Positions 22,912 through 30,828 of a stretch of 64,000 bases of DNA are shown in pieces. Source of the stretch: JAVDCA01 sp035293985 (GTDB lineage Bacteria; Pseudomonadota; Alphaproteobacteria; Rhizobiales; Xanthobacteraceae); assembly GCA_035293985.1 (NCBI GenBank), contig DATGLS010000037.1, forward strand, positions 356,962 through 420,961, read 5' to 3'. Numbering within the stretch: position 1 is the first letter of the stretch; each line of letters begins with the position of its first letter. Made by a program: the position numbers and the translations under genes. The notes below the pieces were generated by a model, which worked only from the letters and a program-made list of their open reading frames with translations, did no database searches and was not told the origin of the DNA.

Positions 22912-23865
22912 TTATTTGATCGCCTGCGGATTGATCGGGCTTCCCGTGCCGCCGGTGATGATCAGCGGCGGGCCGCAGAAGAAGAACTCGTAGACGCCGT
23001 CCTCGGCGCAGTCCTCGGCGAGCTCCTTGAGGTAGAAGATCTCCCCCATGCACAGGCCCATGGCCGGGATCACCACCCAGTGCCACGGCTGGTTGGCGTC
23101 GCGGGTCTCGTTCGGCCGCACCTCGACGCCCCAGGTGTCGGTGCAGATCGCGGCGATCTGCTTGTCCTGGCACCAGTAGCAGTTCTCGAACTTGACGCCC
23201 GGCGCGTCGCCGCCGGCGTAGCCGCCCCAGTCCTTCTCGGCGTGGCAACGCTCCATCTGGCCGGTGCGGATGATCACGAAATCCCCTTTGCGGATCTCGA
23301 CATTGGCATTCTTGGCGCACTTGTCGAGCTCGTCGTTGGAGATGCTCTCGCCGTCCTTGAGCCAGCTCACGCCGCGGAAGCGCGCGATGTCGAGCAGCAC
23401 GCCGCGCCCGACCATCTTGTTCTTGGAATGCTCGATGCCGAGCACCGAGAGCCCGCGCGAGTCGATCAGCTTGGCGTCATAGCCATTGTACGCCTTGTCC
23501 TCGTAGAAGATGTGGCCGAGCGCATCCCAGTGGGTCGCGCCCTGCACGCAAAGCGTGAGCGTGTCGTCGGCGTAGCGGATCCGGTTCCAGTCCTGCTGGC
23601 CCGCGATCGCGTCGGTGCCGGTCGCCAGCATCTGGTGGATCGGGTTGAAGCGTCCGCCGAACAGGCCGGTCTGCGGGCCGGTACGGTCGAGCGGAATGCC
23701 GAGCGCGAACACTTTGCCGGTCCGGATCAGGCTCGCGGCCTTGACGATGTCTTCCGGCGTGACGTGGTTGAGCGTCCCGACCTGGTCGTCCTTGCCCCAC
23801 CGGCCCCAATTGGAGAGCTTCTTCGAGGCCTCCTCGATCGCGGCCTTGCCGACCTTGATATCCAT
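22912..23865 (-). CDS. Cyclase family protein (kynurenine-formamidase-like metal hydrolase)
   Basis: 317-residue member of the cyclase/formamidase family. The family metal motif HxGTHxDxPxH appears in modified form as VQGATHWDALGHIFYED; GDFVIIRTGQMERC, CTDTWGVEVRPNE and HWVVIPAMGLCMGEIFYL are further conserved blocks. Members hydrolyse amides or lactones (N-formylkynurenine, isatin) or act in polyketide cyclisation. It has a clean GGAGGAAAA site before ATG 23865. It is divergent from the toxin-antitoxin pair and precedes the HpsN-like gene on the same strand; an amide or heterocycle pathway is plausible but unproven. Confidence 0.85.
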   Translation of the reverse strand: MDIKVGKAAIEEASKKLSNWGRWGKDDQVGTLNHVTPEDIVKAASLIRTGKVFALGIPLDRTGPQTGLFGGRFNPIHQMLATGTDAIAGQQDWNRIRYADDTLTLCVQGATHWDALGHIFYEDKAYNGYDAKLIDSRGLSVLGIEHSKNKMVGRGVLLDIARFRGVSWLKDGESISNDELDKCAKNANVEIRKGDFVIIRTGQMERCHAEKDWGGYAGGDAPGVKFENCYWCQDKQIAAICTDTWGVEVRPNETRDANQPWHWVVIPAMGLCMGEIFYLKELAEDCAEDGVYEFFFCGPPLIITGGTGSPINPQAIK

Positions 23866-23890
23866 TTAAATTTTCCTCCGCATCTCAATC

Positions 23891-23927
23891 TTGAATTCTG
23901 CGCGGCCGCGATGATATCATGATATCA
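23891..23927 (+). promoter_or_regulatory. Toxin-antitoxin promoter with tandem palindromic operator
   Basis: Two perfect palindromes abut just before the antitoxin ribosome site: ATGATATCAT at 23911-23920 and TGATATCA at 23920-23927. A possible promoter (TTGAAT at 23891-23896, 17-base spacer, ATATCA at 23914-23919) overlaps them. This fits autorepression by the ribbon-helix-helix antitoxin, alone or with its toxin, as in FitAB and VapBC loci. Confidence 0.6.
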
Positions 23928-23939
23928 AAGGAGCGACGC

Positions 23940-24185
23940 ATGGCCCAGGTCATAGTTCGCAATCTGGAGGACTCGGTCAAGCGCAAGCTGCAGCGCCGCG
24001 CGGCAAAACATGGCCGCTCCATGGAAGAGGAAGTGCGCGAGATCCTGCGCGACGCCGTGAAGGACGAGGGGACCCCGCGCAAGGGCCTCGGCACGCGGAT
24101 TGCGGAGCGATTCAGGGGACTCGAGTTGGACGAGCCGATCCAGGAGTTTCACGGCTATACGATCGATCCTCCCAAGTTCGATTAA
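23940..24185 (+). CDS. FitA/VapB-type ribbon-helix-helix antitoxin
   Basis: 81-residue antitoxin. The N-terminal ribbon-helix-helix DNA-binding domain is AQVIVRNLEDSVKRKLQRRA with the helix GRSMEEEVREILRDAV, which is close to FitA. The C-terminal tail (RGLELDEPIQEFHGYTIDPP) would wrap the toxin. ATG 23940 is chosen for the AAAGGAG site at 23927-23933; the longer frame begins inside the operator palindrome. The stop overlaps the toxin start (TAATG), giving the expected tight translational coupling. Confidence 0.92.
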   Translation: MAQVIVRNLEDSVKRKLQRRAAKHGRSMEEEVREILRDAVKDEGTPRKGLGTRIAERFRGLELDEPIQEFHGYTIDPPKFD

Positions 24186-24598
24186 TGATTATTCTTGATA
24201 CGAATGTACTATCGGCCCTCATGAGCGCCGACCAGACCGTTATCGCATGGCTCGATCGTCAGCCGGCGACGTCGATCTGGACGACCAGTATCACGATTTT
24301 CGAAGTGCGCTTTGGCCTGATCATCATGCCGGCGGGCCGGCGGCAGGCGCTCAGGGCGGCCGAGTTCGAGCGCATCATCGATGAAGATCTGGAGCGCCGC
24401 ATCCTTTGGTTCGACGCTGCAGCTGCCGAGCAATCCGCGGCTCTCATGGCCGCACGCCAACAGGCAGGGCGACCGCGTGATCTTCGTGACACGATGATCG
24501 CCGGCATCGCGCAGGCGCAGCGCGCGACCGTGGCGACCAACAACGTCAGGCATTTCGATGATCTGACCGTGCCGTTCGTGGATCCCTGGCACGATTGA
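24185..24598 (+). CDS. vapC: FitB/VapC-type PIN-domain ribonuclease toxin
   Basis: 137-residue PIN-domain endoribonuclease. Acidic active-site residues are visible at Asp5 (ILDTNVLS), Glu40 (TIFEVRFG) and Asp102 (RDLRDTMIAG), with the fourth position in ATNNVRHFDDL. It would cleave tRNA or rRNA when freed from its antitoxin. It is coupled to the antitoxin by TAATG and ends two bases from the converging molybdenum-hydroxylase operon. Chromosomal copies often act in growth control or plasmid-like addiction. The surrounding DNA shows no integrase, so mobility is not evident. Confidence 0.92.
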   Translation: MIILDTNVLSALMSADQTVIAWLDRQPATSIWTTSITIFEVRFGLIIMPAGRRQALRAAEFERIIDEDLERRILWFDAAAAEQSAALMAARQQAGRPRDLRDTMIAGIAQAQRATVATNNVRHFDDLTVPFVDPWHD

Positions 24599-24600
24599 GG

Positions 24601-26997
24601 TCAGATTCTCCCGAGCGCTTTCAGCACTACGTCCGGTGTTAGCGGAATCTCCGTGATCGTCTTTGCCCCCAGCGGCCGCAGCGCGTCGTTGACGGCATTC
24701 ACCACGCAGCCCGGCGCGCCCGCGGTGCCTGCCTCGCCCACGCCCTTGGCGCCGAGCTCCGAGTCGGCCGTCGGCGACACCACGTGGCCGACCTCGATGT
24801 CGGGCATCTCGCCGGCCATCGGCACGAGATAATCCGCCATGTTGCCGTTGAGCAGCTGGCCGCGCTCGTCATAGAGGCAGTGCTCGAACAGCGCCGCGCC
24901 GATGCCCTGCACGATGCCGCCGCGCACCTGCTCGTCGACCAGCTGCGGGTTGATCACGGTGCCGCAGTCCTCGACGCACCAGTGCTTGAGCAACTTTACG
25001 ATGCCGGTATCGGCGTCGACCTCGAGCCAGCTCGCCTGCACGCCATTGGTGAAGGCGAACGGCCAGCCGCGCGGGACGTAGTGCCGCGTCGCCATCAGCT
25101 CGGCCTGGAAGCCGGGCGGCAGCGTGTCGGGGCGGAAGTAGGCGATGCGCGCGACCTCGTCGAGGCCGAGCCGCTCGCGCCCGGTGTCGGCATCGACCAC
25201 GACTCCATCACGAATGTCGAGCGCGTTCGCGTCCGCCTGCAAGATCGAGCCTGCGACCGCGAGCACGTTTTGCCGCAGCGCCTTGCCGGCCTGCCAGGCG
25301 GCTTCGCCGCCGATGCCGGCGGCGCGCGACGCCCAGGTGCCGCCGCCATAGGGCACGTTGTCGGTGTCGCCGATGATCACCCGCACCTTGTGGAGCGGCA
25401 CGCCGAACGCGCTCGCGGCGCATTGCGCGATCACGGCCTCGGCGCCCTGGCCCTGCTCGGTGACGCCGCTCGCGACGAAGATTGCGCCGGTCGCGTCGAG
25501 ACGGACCGTCGCGCCGTCCTGCGACGTGATGCGCGCGCCGCCGACGCCGTAGAACGCCGCGGACGGATTGGTCACCTCGATGAAGCTCGCAAAGCCGATG
25601 CCGCGGTGGACGCCCTGATGGCGCAGCCGCGCCTGCTCGGCGCGCAGCGAGCCGTAGTCCATCATCTTCAGAATCTTGTCGAGCGCGGCATGGTGCGACA
25701 GCTTCTCGAGCTTGAGCCCGGATGCGGTCGCGCACGGATAGGCGTCGTCGGGAAAGAGATTGCGCCGGCGGATCTCGACCGGATCCATGCCGATCCGCGC
25801 CGCCGCCATGTCGACCAGATTCTCGGTCACCGAGGTCGCGATCGGATGCCCGACCGCGCGGTACTGGCTCATCACGTTCTTGTTCTGGAAAACCACCCGC
25901 GCATGAGCCCGGTAGTTCGGGCAGGTGTAGGAGCCGCCGACCAGGCTCACCACCTGGTTCGCCTCGATCCCCGAGGTGCGCGGATAGACCGAGTACGGCC
26001 CGACGCCGGTCAAATCGTCGATCTCGAACGCCGTGATCGTCCCGTCGCGCTTGACCCCGATCTTGGCGTGGATGCGGTGGTCGCGCGCGTGGATGTCGGT
26101 GACGAAGCTTTCGATCCGGTCGGCGACGAACTTGACCGGCCGCCGCAGCAGCTTGGCCAGCGCCACCGTCGCCATCTCGTCCGCATAGCTGTGCACCTTG
26201 ACACCGAACGAGCCGCCGACGTCCTTGGTGAGCACGCGCACCTGGTGCTCCTCCAGCCCGAGGTGCTTGGCATACAGGTTCTGCATCATGTGTGGCGCCT
26301 GCGTGCCCTGATAGACGGTGAGGCGCGCGTCGCCAGCGTTCCAGTCGGCGACGATTGCGCGGGGTTCGTTGGTCACGCCGGTATGGCGGCCGAAGCGGAA
26401 CGTCGTCTCGATGACCTCGTCGGCTTCTTTCAATCCCTTGTCGACGTCGCCGGCCTCGTGCCTGCGCTCGAACGTGAGATTGTCGCCGAGCGAAGCATGG
26501 ATCACCGGCGTCCCCGGATCGAGCGCGGTCTCCGGATCGGTGACCGGAGTGAGCTCCTCGTAGTCGACCACGACCAGCTCGCACCCATCCTCGGCGTCGG
26601 CGCGGGTGCGCGCCACCACGGCGCAGACGGCCTCGCCCTGCCAGCACGCCACGTCGACCGCAATCGCGTGCTGCGGCGCCGACTTGATTCCTTTGAGATG
26701 GGTGAGCACGCCGACCCATGGCGTGATCACTTTGGCGAGCTCGGCGCCGGTGACCACTGCGACCGCGCCCGGCGCCTTCTTCGCCGCCGCCGTCTCGATC
26801 CCCTTGATGCGCGCATGTGCATAGGGCGAGCGCACGAACGCCACATGCGCCATGCGCGGCAGCGTCACGTCGCTCACATATTGCGCGCGTCCCTGGGTGA
26901 GCCGCGCGAGGTTCGGTCGCGGCACCGAGCGGCCGATATAAGAGTTCGGCCGGTCGAGCGCGGTGAGCCCCGAGGGCACGTCGTCGCTGATCTTCAC
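24601..26997 (-). CDS. Molybdenum hydroxylase large subunit (xanthine dehydrogenase / CoxL-like)
   Basis: 798-residue catalytic subunit binding molybdopterin cytosine dinucleotide. It contains the aldehyde-oxidase a/b-hammerhead domain (YIGRSVPRPNLARLTQGRAQ) and Mo-binding segments GSFGVKVHSYADE, YGVGGARITSQDG and EQGQGAEAVIAQ; the catalytic Glu is in ELGAKGVGEAGTAG. The active-site loop reads SQYRAVGHPIATS rather than AYRCSFR, so it is not form I CO dehydrogenase. GTG 26997 has GGAGGAAA upstream and overlaps the 2Fe-2S subunit stop (GTGA). The gene order FAD, 2Fe-2S, Mo equals coxMSL. The probable substrate is an aldehyde or N-heterocycle. Confidence 0.92.
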   Translation of the reverse strand: MKISDDVPSGLTALDRPNSYIGRSVPRPNLARLTQGRAQYVSDVTLPRMAHVAFVRSPYAHARIKGIETAAAKKAPGAVAVVTGAELAKVITPWVGVLTHLKGIKSAPQHAIAVDVACWQGEAVCAVVARTRADAEDGCELVVVDYEELTPVTDPETALDPGTPVIHASLGDNLTFERRHEAGDVDKGLKEADEVIETTFRFGRHTGVTNEPRAIVADWNAGDARLTVYQGTQAPHMMQNLYAKHLGLEEHQVRVLTKDVGGSFGVKVHSYADEMATVALAKLLRRPVKFVADRIESFVTDIHARDHRIHAKIGVKRDGTITAFEIDDLTGVGPYSVYPRTSGIEANQVVSLVGGSYTCPNYRAHARVVFQNKNVMSQYRAVGHPIATSVTENLVDMAAARIGMDPVEIRRRNLFPDDAYPCATASGLKLEKLSHHAALDKILKMMDYGSLRAEQARLRHQGVHRGIGFASFIEVTNPSAAFYGVGGARITSQDGATVRLDATGAIFVASGVTEQGQGAEAVIAQCAASAFGVPLHKVRVIIGDTDNVPYGGGTWASRAAGIGGEAAWQAGKALRQNVLAVAGSILQADANALDIRDGVVVDADTGRERLGLDEVARIAYFRPDTLPPGFQAELMATRHYVPRGWPFAFTNGVQASWLEVDADTGIVKLLKHWCVEDCGTVINPQLVDEQVRGGIVQGIGAALFEHCLYDERGQLLNGNMADYLVPMAGEMPDIEVGHVVSPTADSELGAKGVGEAGTAGAPGCVVNAVNDALRPLGAKTITEIPLTPDVVLKALGRI

Positions 26998-27482
26998 GGC
27001 TTTCCTCCGGCGCGGGCGCGCGCCACCGCCTCGACCGCGTCGACGATCGCGTGATAGCCGGTGCAGCGACAGTAGTTGCCGGAGAGGTGCTCGCGGATCT
27101 TCTCGCGGCTCGGCATGCCGCCCTGCGCCAGCAGCGCCGCCGCCGTGAGCAGCATGCCGGGCGTGCAGAAGCCACACTGCAGCGCATTGCGCGTGCGGAA
27201 CGCCTCCTGCAGGTCGGCGATGGTGCCGGCGTCGGAGACGCCCTCGATGGTCTCGACCGCCGCGCCGTCGCACTGCACCGCGAGCGTGAGGCACCCACGC
27301 ACGACCGCGCCGTCGAGCAGCACCGTGCAGGCGCCGCACACGCCGTGCTCGCAGCCGACATGGCTGCCGGTGAGGTTGAGATCCTCGCGGAGGAAGTCGA
27401 CCAGCGTTCGGCGCGCATCAACGCGCTCGTTCACCGCTTCGCCGTTGACGGTGAGCGCAATGTCGTGGAAGCGCTCGGTCAC
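26994..27482 (-). CDS. Molybdenum hydroxylase 2Fe-2S subunit (CoxS-like)
   Basis: 162-residue electron-transfer subunit with two [2Fe-2S] clusters. The plant-ferredoxin cluster is bound by GCEHGVCGACTVLLDG with a further Cys in VRGCLTLAV; the helical cluster is bound by QCGFCTPGM and NYCRCTGYH. It passes electrons from the Mo site to FAD. Starting at GTG 27482, the gene overlaps the FAD subunit stop (GTGA); its own stop overlaps the large-subunit start the same way. The longer open frame above is the reverse of the FAD gene and is not coding. Confidence 0.93.
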   Translation of the reverse strand: MTERFHDIALTVNGEAVNERVDARRTLVDFLREDLNLTGSHVGCEHGVCGACTVLLDGAVVRGCLTLAVQCDGAAVETIEGVSDAGTIADLQEAFRTRNALQCGFCTPGMLLTAAALLAQGGMPSREKIREHLSGNYCRCTGYHAIVDAVEAVARARAGGKP

Positions 27483-28324
27483 GATCGCGGCTCCGCGAGC
27501 TGCGCCATCACGCGCCGGAGCAGCACGCCGGCGAGGTGGCGCTTCGCCGCCCCGGACGCCTGCACGTCGCCCTGCGGGTCGAGATCCTGCGCCAGCGCCG
27601 CGAGCGCATCCTCGCCATGCTCGATCGCGTCCTCGGCCGCATGCGCCCGCAGCGGCGTCGCATCGACGCCGAAGAAGGCGAGACGCACGTCGTGCAGCGC
27701 CTTGCCGTCGGCGCACGCCGCGGCCGCGAGCCCGACCATCGCGTAGTCGCCGTGCCGGCGCGCGAGCTCGGCGAAGCCGTAGCGGCTCGCCTGCGCCGCA
27801 GCCGGGACGCGGATCGCGGTCAACACGTCGCCGAAGCCGAGCGCGGTCTCGAACAGTCCGGTGAAGAACGCATCCGCGGGCACTGTGCGGGCGCCGGTCG
27901 CATTGGCGATCACGACCTCACCGCCGAGCGCCAGCAGGCACGCGGGCAGCTCGGCCGCCGGGTCCGCGAAGGCGATCGACCCGCCGATGGTGCCGCGGTT
28001 GCGGATCGCCGGATGCGCGATGTGCGGCAGCGCGCGCGCGATCAGCGGCGCGTGCCGGGCGATCTCGGCCGACTGCTCGGCCTGCGCGTGCCGCACCAGC
28101 GCGCCGATCTCCACCATGCCGTCCTTGATCGTGATTCGCTTGAGCTCGTCGAGCCCGTTGATGTCGATCAGCAGCTTGGGCGCCGACAGCCGCATGTTGA
28201 GCGTCGCGATCAGGCTCTGTCCGCCGGCGAGGAGGCGCGCATCGGCGTGCTGCGACAGCAGGGCGATCGCCTCGTCGACCGATCGGGCTTTTGCAAAACC
28301 GAATGGCGCCGGCTTCAACCGCAC
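27479..28324 (-). CDS. Molybdenum hydroxylase FAD-binding subunit (CoxM-like)
   Basis: 281-residue FAD subunit of the hydroxylase. The FAD motifs are LLAGGQSLIATLNMRLSAP and RNRGTIGGSIAFADPAAELPA, typical of CoxM, and the C-terminal CO-dehydrogenase flavoprotein domain follows. GTG 28324 has GGGAGGAC upstream. First gene of the operon; it is divergent from the SDR gene at 28440 across 115 bases that hold a 15-base palindrome. Maturation factors such as CoxD/E/F or an XdhC homologue are not nearby. Confidence 0.92.
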   Translation of the reverse strand: MRLKPAPFGFAKARSVDEAIALLSQHADARLLAGGQSLIATLNMRLSAPKLLIDINGLDELKRITIKDGMVEIGALVRHAQAEQSAEIARHAPLIARALPHIAHPAIRNRGTIGGSIAFADPAAELPACLLALGGEVVIANATGARTVPADAFFTGLFETALGFGDVLTAIRVPAAAQASRYGFAELARRHGDYAMVGLAAAACADGKALHDVRLAFFGVDATPLRAHAAEDAIEHGEDALAALAQDLDPQGDVQASGAAKRHLAGVLLRRVMAQLAEPRS

Positions 28325-28349
28325 GTCCTCCCGCGTGTTATTGTCGTTG

Positions 28350-28364
28350 CGGCCATTGTGGCCG
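28350..28364. promoter_or_regulatory. Palindrome in the divergent SDR / molybdenum-hydroxylase gap
   Basis: CGGCCA-TTG-TGGCCG is a perfect 6-base-arm inverted repeat midway between two divergent genes. It could be an operator, but GC-rich palindromes occur by chance in this genome. Confidence 0.3.
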
Positions 28365-28439
28365 AGAACCGAAGGGCGTCAATCGCGACATATTGGCCCG
28401 AAGCGTGGGCATCGTGGGCAGAAACGAGGGATGGAAAAA

Positions 28440-29225
28440 ATGCCGGGAGAATTCGACGATAAGGTCGTGGTGGTGACGGGCGGCAGCCGCGGCATCGGCC
28501 GGGCGATCGCGGTCGCCTTCGCGCGCGAGGGCGCGAAATGCGTGCTCGCCTCGTCCTCGCCGGAGAATCTGGCCGCGGCCCGCGCGGCCGTGGCGGCGGT
28601 CGGGCCCGACCCGCTGCCGGTCGCCGCGGATCTGCGCACGCTCGCCGGCTGCGAGCAGGTGTTTGCGCGGGTCAATGCCAGTCACCGGCGCTGCGACACG
28701 CTGATCAACTGCGCCGGCGCGACCCGCGCGGGCGATTTCCTGACCATGCCCGACGACGCCTGGCTCGACGGCTTCGCGCTGAAGTTCTTCGGCGCCGTGC
28801 GGCTGTCGCGGATGTTCTGGCCGATGCTGAGGGAGGCACGCGGCCATGTCGTCAACATCATCGGCGGCGCCGCGCGCACGGTCGAGGCCGAATTCCTGAT
28901 CGGGGGCTCGGTCAACTCGGCGCTCGCCAACTTCACCAAGGGCCTGTCGCGCCGCGGCATGCGCGACGGCGTCAACGTCAACGCCATCCATCCGGGCGTC
29001 ACCGCGACCGAGCGCACCGAGACGCTGCTGCGCCAGCGCGCCGAGGCCTCCGGCCGCCCGTTGGAGGAGCTGCGCAAGGAGCAGCTCGCCAAGAGCGGCG
29101 TCGCCCGCATGGCCGAGCCCGAGGACATCGCCGCGCTGACGCTGTTCCTCTGCTCCGAGCGTGCCCGGCAAATCCAGGGCACCGCGACCGCGGTGGATGG
29201 CGGCGCGACACCGGGACTTTATTGA
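28440..29225 (+). CDS. SDR-fold protein lacking the catalytic Tyr/Lys
   Basis: 261 residues with a clear SDR Rossmann fold: VVVVTGGSRGIGRAIAVAFAREG, a DTLINCAGATRAG segment, and the C-terminal TATAVDGGATPGLY. The catalytic YxxxK is missing: where YxxxK is expected the protein has GSVNSALANFTK, placing Gly155 and Asn159 at the Tyr and Lys positions. The usual Ser position reads NIIGGAA. It may bind a nucleotide without classical dehydrogenation, or use another chemistry. ATG 28440 is used because GAGGG lies at proper spacing, whereas it touches ATG 28431. Confidence 0.82.
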   Translation: MPGEFDDKVVVVTGGSRGIGRAIAVAFAREGAKCVLASSSPENLAAARAAVAAVGPDPLPVAADLRTLAGCEQVFARVNASHRRCDTLINCAGATRAGDFLTMPDDAWLDGFALKFFGAVRLSRMFWPMLREARGHVVNIIGGAARTVEAEFLIGGSVNSALANFTKGLSRRGMRDGVNVNAIHPGVTATERTETLLRQRAEASGRPLEELRKEQLAKSGVARMAEPEDIAALTLFLCSERARQIQGTATAVDGGATPGLY

Positions 29226-29262
29226 GGGACGCATGATCGAAGGAACGCACGCCGATCGCCGC

Positions 29263-29450
29263 TGCTACCCTCCCGCCCGTTGGCGGGGAGGGTCGAGCGA
29301 CGCGGCGAAGCCGATGTGAGCGAGGGGTGAGGGGCCTACGCTTGCTCGTACTTCGCGGTGAGGTGTGAAAATCGCTTGCTCGGAGCAAGCGGCGCCCCCC
29401 ACCCCGCCACTCGCTTCGCTGGCGGGGGGAGGGGAGCACAAGCGCAGGAG
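29263..29450. repeat. Low-complexity palindromic repeat family F, copy 2
   Basis: Two CCTCCC/GGGGAGG dyads in a row: CTACCCTCCCGCCCG with GGCGGGGAGGGT, then CACCCCGCCACTCGC with GCTGGCGGGGGGAGG. It separates the SDR from the tautomerase-like gene, which ends at 29461, so it may act as a bidirectional transcript end. Confidence 0.65.
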
Positions 29451-29460
29451 CAAGTCCCGG

Positions 29461-29859
29461 CTACGCCGCAGCTTCCTTGGCCTTCATCCGCTCGCGGATG
29501 TTGCTGGTGTGGATGCGGAATTCGGGGTCGATCTCCTGCACCTCGACCGAGAGCACGAACGGCGTGGTGGCGAAGACGTCGGCGAGATGCTTCTCGGCCG
29601 CGGCGAATATCGTTTGCGCGATCAGCTTGCGGGTCTCGACGGTACGCCCTTTTGCGACCCGGATCGTGACGTTGACGAAGCCGTTGGCCGGATCATTGTC
29701 GGCGATGATGTAGTCGGTGCGGCGGTCGGCGCGCGTGCGCAGGCCCGCGAGCTCGGCCGTGCCGGTGCGCGTCATGGCCTCGTGCAGCGTCTCGAGCAGC
29801 GCGGGGATGCGGATTCTCTGCTCCAGGTTCGCCGAGTATTCGCAGATGACGTGTGGCAT
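29461..29859 (-). CDS. 5-carboxymethyl-2-hydroxymuconate Delta-isomerase-like (tautomerase superfamily)
   Basis: 132-residue small enzyme of the CHMI family; the mature N-terminus would be Pro2 (MPHVICEYSANLEQ), the catalytic base of the tautomerase superfamily. The family length (about 125 residues) fits, and ADNDPANGFVNVTIRVAKGR is a conserved block. CHMI isomerises the ring-cleavage product in homoprotocatechuate degradation. A GGAGGGAG site precedes ATG 29859. It is divergent from the FAH-family gene at 29968, which often encodes the following hydrolase step, supporting an aromatic meta-cleavage role. Confidence 0.82.
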   Translation of the reverse strand: MPHVICEYSANLEQRIRIPALLETLHEAMTRTGTAELAGLRTRADRRTDYIIADNDPANGFVNVTIRVAKGRTVETRKLIAQTIFAAAEKHLADVFATTPFVLSVEVQEIDPEFRIHTSNIRERMKAKEAAA

Positions 29860-29888
29860 GAGCGCTCCCTCCGGTATTCCTTGCAGCG

Positions 29889-29902
29889 AACATGAATATG
29901 TT
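29889..29902. promoter_or_regulatory. Inverted repeat between the CHMI-like and FAH-like genes
   Basis: AACAT-GAAT-ATGTT is a small AT-rich dyad in a 108-base divergent gap between two genes of related function. It is a candidate operator; no regulator gene is adjacent. Confidence 0.3.
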
Positions 29903-29967
29903 GACCGGCGTCGGCCGCGACCGTACCAGTTCGAGGCGAAATCGAGAAATGGGGCCGGGGAGGGCGC

Positions 29968-30828
29968 ATGCGGCTGGCGAGCTACAACGTGCGCGGCCGG
30001 GCGAGCTACGGGGCGGTGGTCGGCGATGGCGTGGTCGACCTGCGCCTGCGCTTCGGCGCGCGCCATCCGACGCTGGTCGATCTCCTGCGCGACAATGCGC
30101 TGCACGAGGCCCGCGCCGCGGTGCTCGGCGTGCGGCCGGACTTCGCGCTCGCCGAGGTCGAGCTGCTGCCGCCGCTGCTCGCGCCGGAGAAGATCCTCTG
30201 CATCGGCATCAACTACGCCAACCGCAACGCCGACTTCGACGATCCGAACGTGCCGAAATATCCCAGCATGTTCTTCCGCGCGCCCGGCTCGCTGGTGGCG
30301 CACGGCAAGCCGCTGGTGCGGCCGCGCGTATCCGAGCAGCTCGATTACGAGGGTGAGATCGCGCTCGTCATCGGCCGCGGCGGCCGTCGCATCGCGCGCG
30401 AGAATGCGCTCGCCCATGTCGCCGGCGTCACCTTGTGCAACGAAGGCACCGTGCGCGACTGGCTGCGCCACGGCAAGTTCAACGTGACGCAGGGAAAGAA
30501 CTTCGACGCCTCCGGCAGCATCGGACCCTGGATCGAGACCGACGCCGACCTCGGGCGGCCGCTGCAGCTCACCGTCAAGGTCAACGGCGAGGTGACGCAG
30601 GACGACAGCACCGCCAGCATGATTTTCGGCTTTGCGGACATCATCACCTATGTGACGACCTTCATGACGCTCAAGCCGGGCGACGTGCTGGTCACCGGCA
30701 CGCCGGTGAAGAAAGGTCCGCGCAGCGATCCGCCGCGCTGGCTCGTGCCGGGCGACGTGGTCGAGCTCACCGTTCCCGAGATCGGCACGCTGAGCAACCC
30801 GGTCGTCGACGAAAGCAGCGGACTATGA
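29968..30828 (+). CDS. Fumarylacetoacetate hydrolase family protein
   Basis: 286-residue FAH-fold enzyme. Metal ligands are the Glu residues in DYEGEIALVIG with an Asp in KNFDASGSIGPW; other family blocks are ILCIGINYANRN, MTLKPGDVLVTGTPVKKG and the C-terminal LVPGDVVELTVPEIGTLSNPV. Such enzymes hydrolyse acylpyruvates, decarboxylate oxaloacetate-like compounds or hydrate dienoates; YANRN plus GTP is common in acylpyruvase/HHDD isomerase types. GGGGAGGG precedes ATG 29968. The stop overlaps the AroE homologue start (ATGA), an unusual coupling that suggests a shared pathway. Confidence 0.9.
   Translation: MRLASYNVRGRASYGAVVGDGVVDLRLRFGARHPTLVDLLRDNALHEARAAVLGVRPDFALAEVELLPPLLAPEKILCIGINYANRNADFDDPNVPKYPSMFFRAPGSLVAHGKPLVRPRVSEQLDYEGEIALVIGRGGRRIARENALAHVAGVTLCNEGTVRDWLRHGKFNVTQGKNFDASGSIGPWIETDADLGRPLQLTVKVNGEVTQDDSTASMIFGFADIITYVTTFMTLKPGDVLVTGTPVKKGPRSDPPRWLVPGDVVELTVPEIGTLSNPVVDESSGL

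Noticed and set aside
24601..28324. Aerobic form I CO dehydrogenase
   Set aside because: The active-site loop lacks the AYRCSFR signature and no CoxDEF-type maturation genes are nearby.
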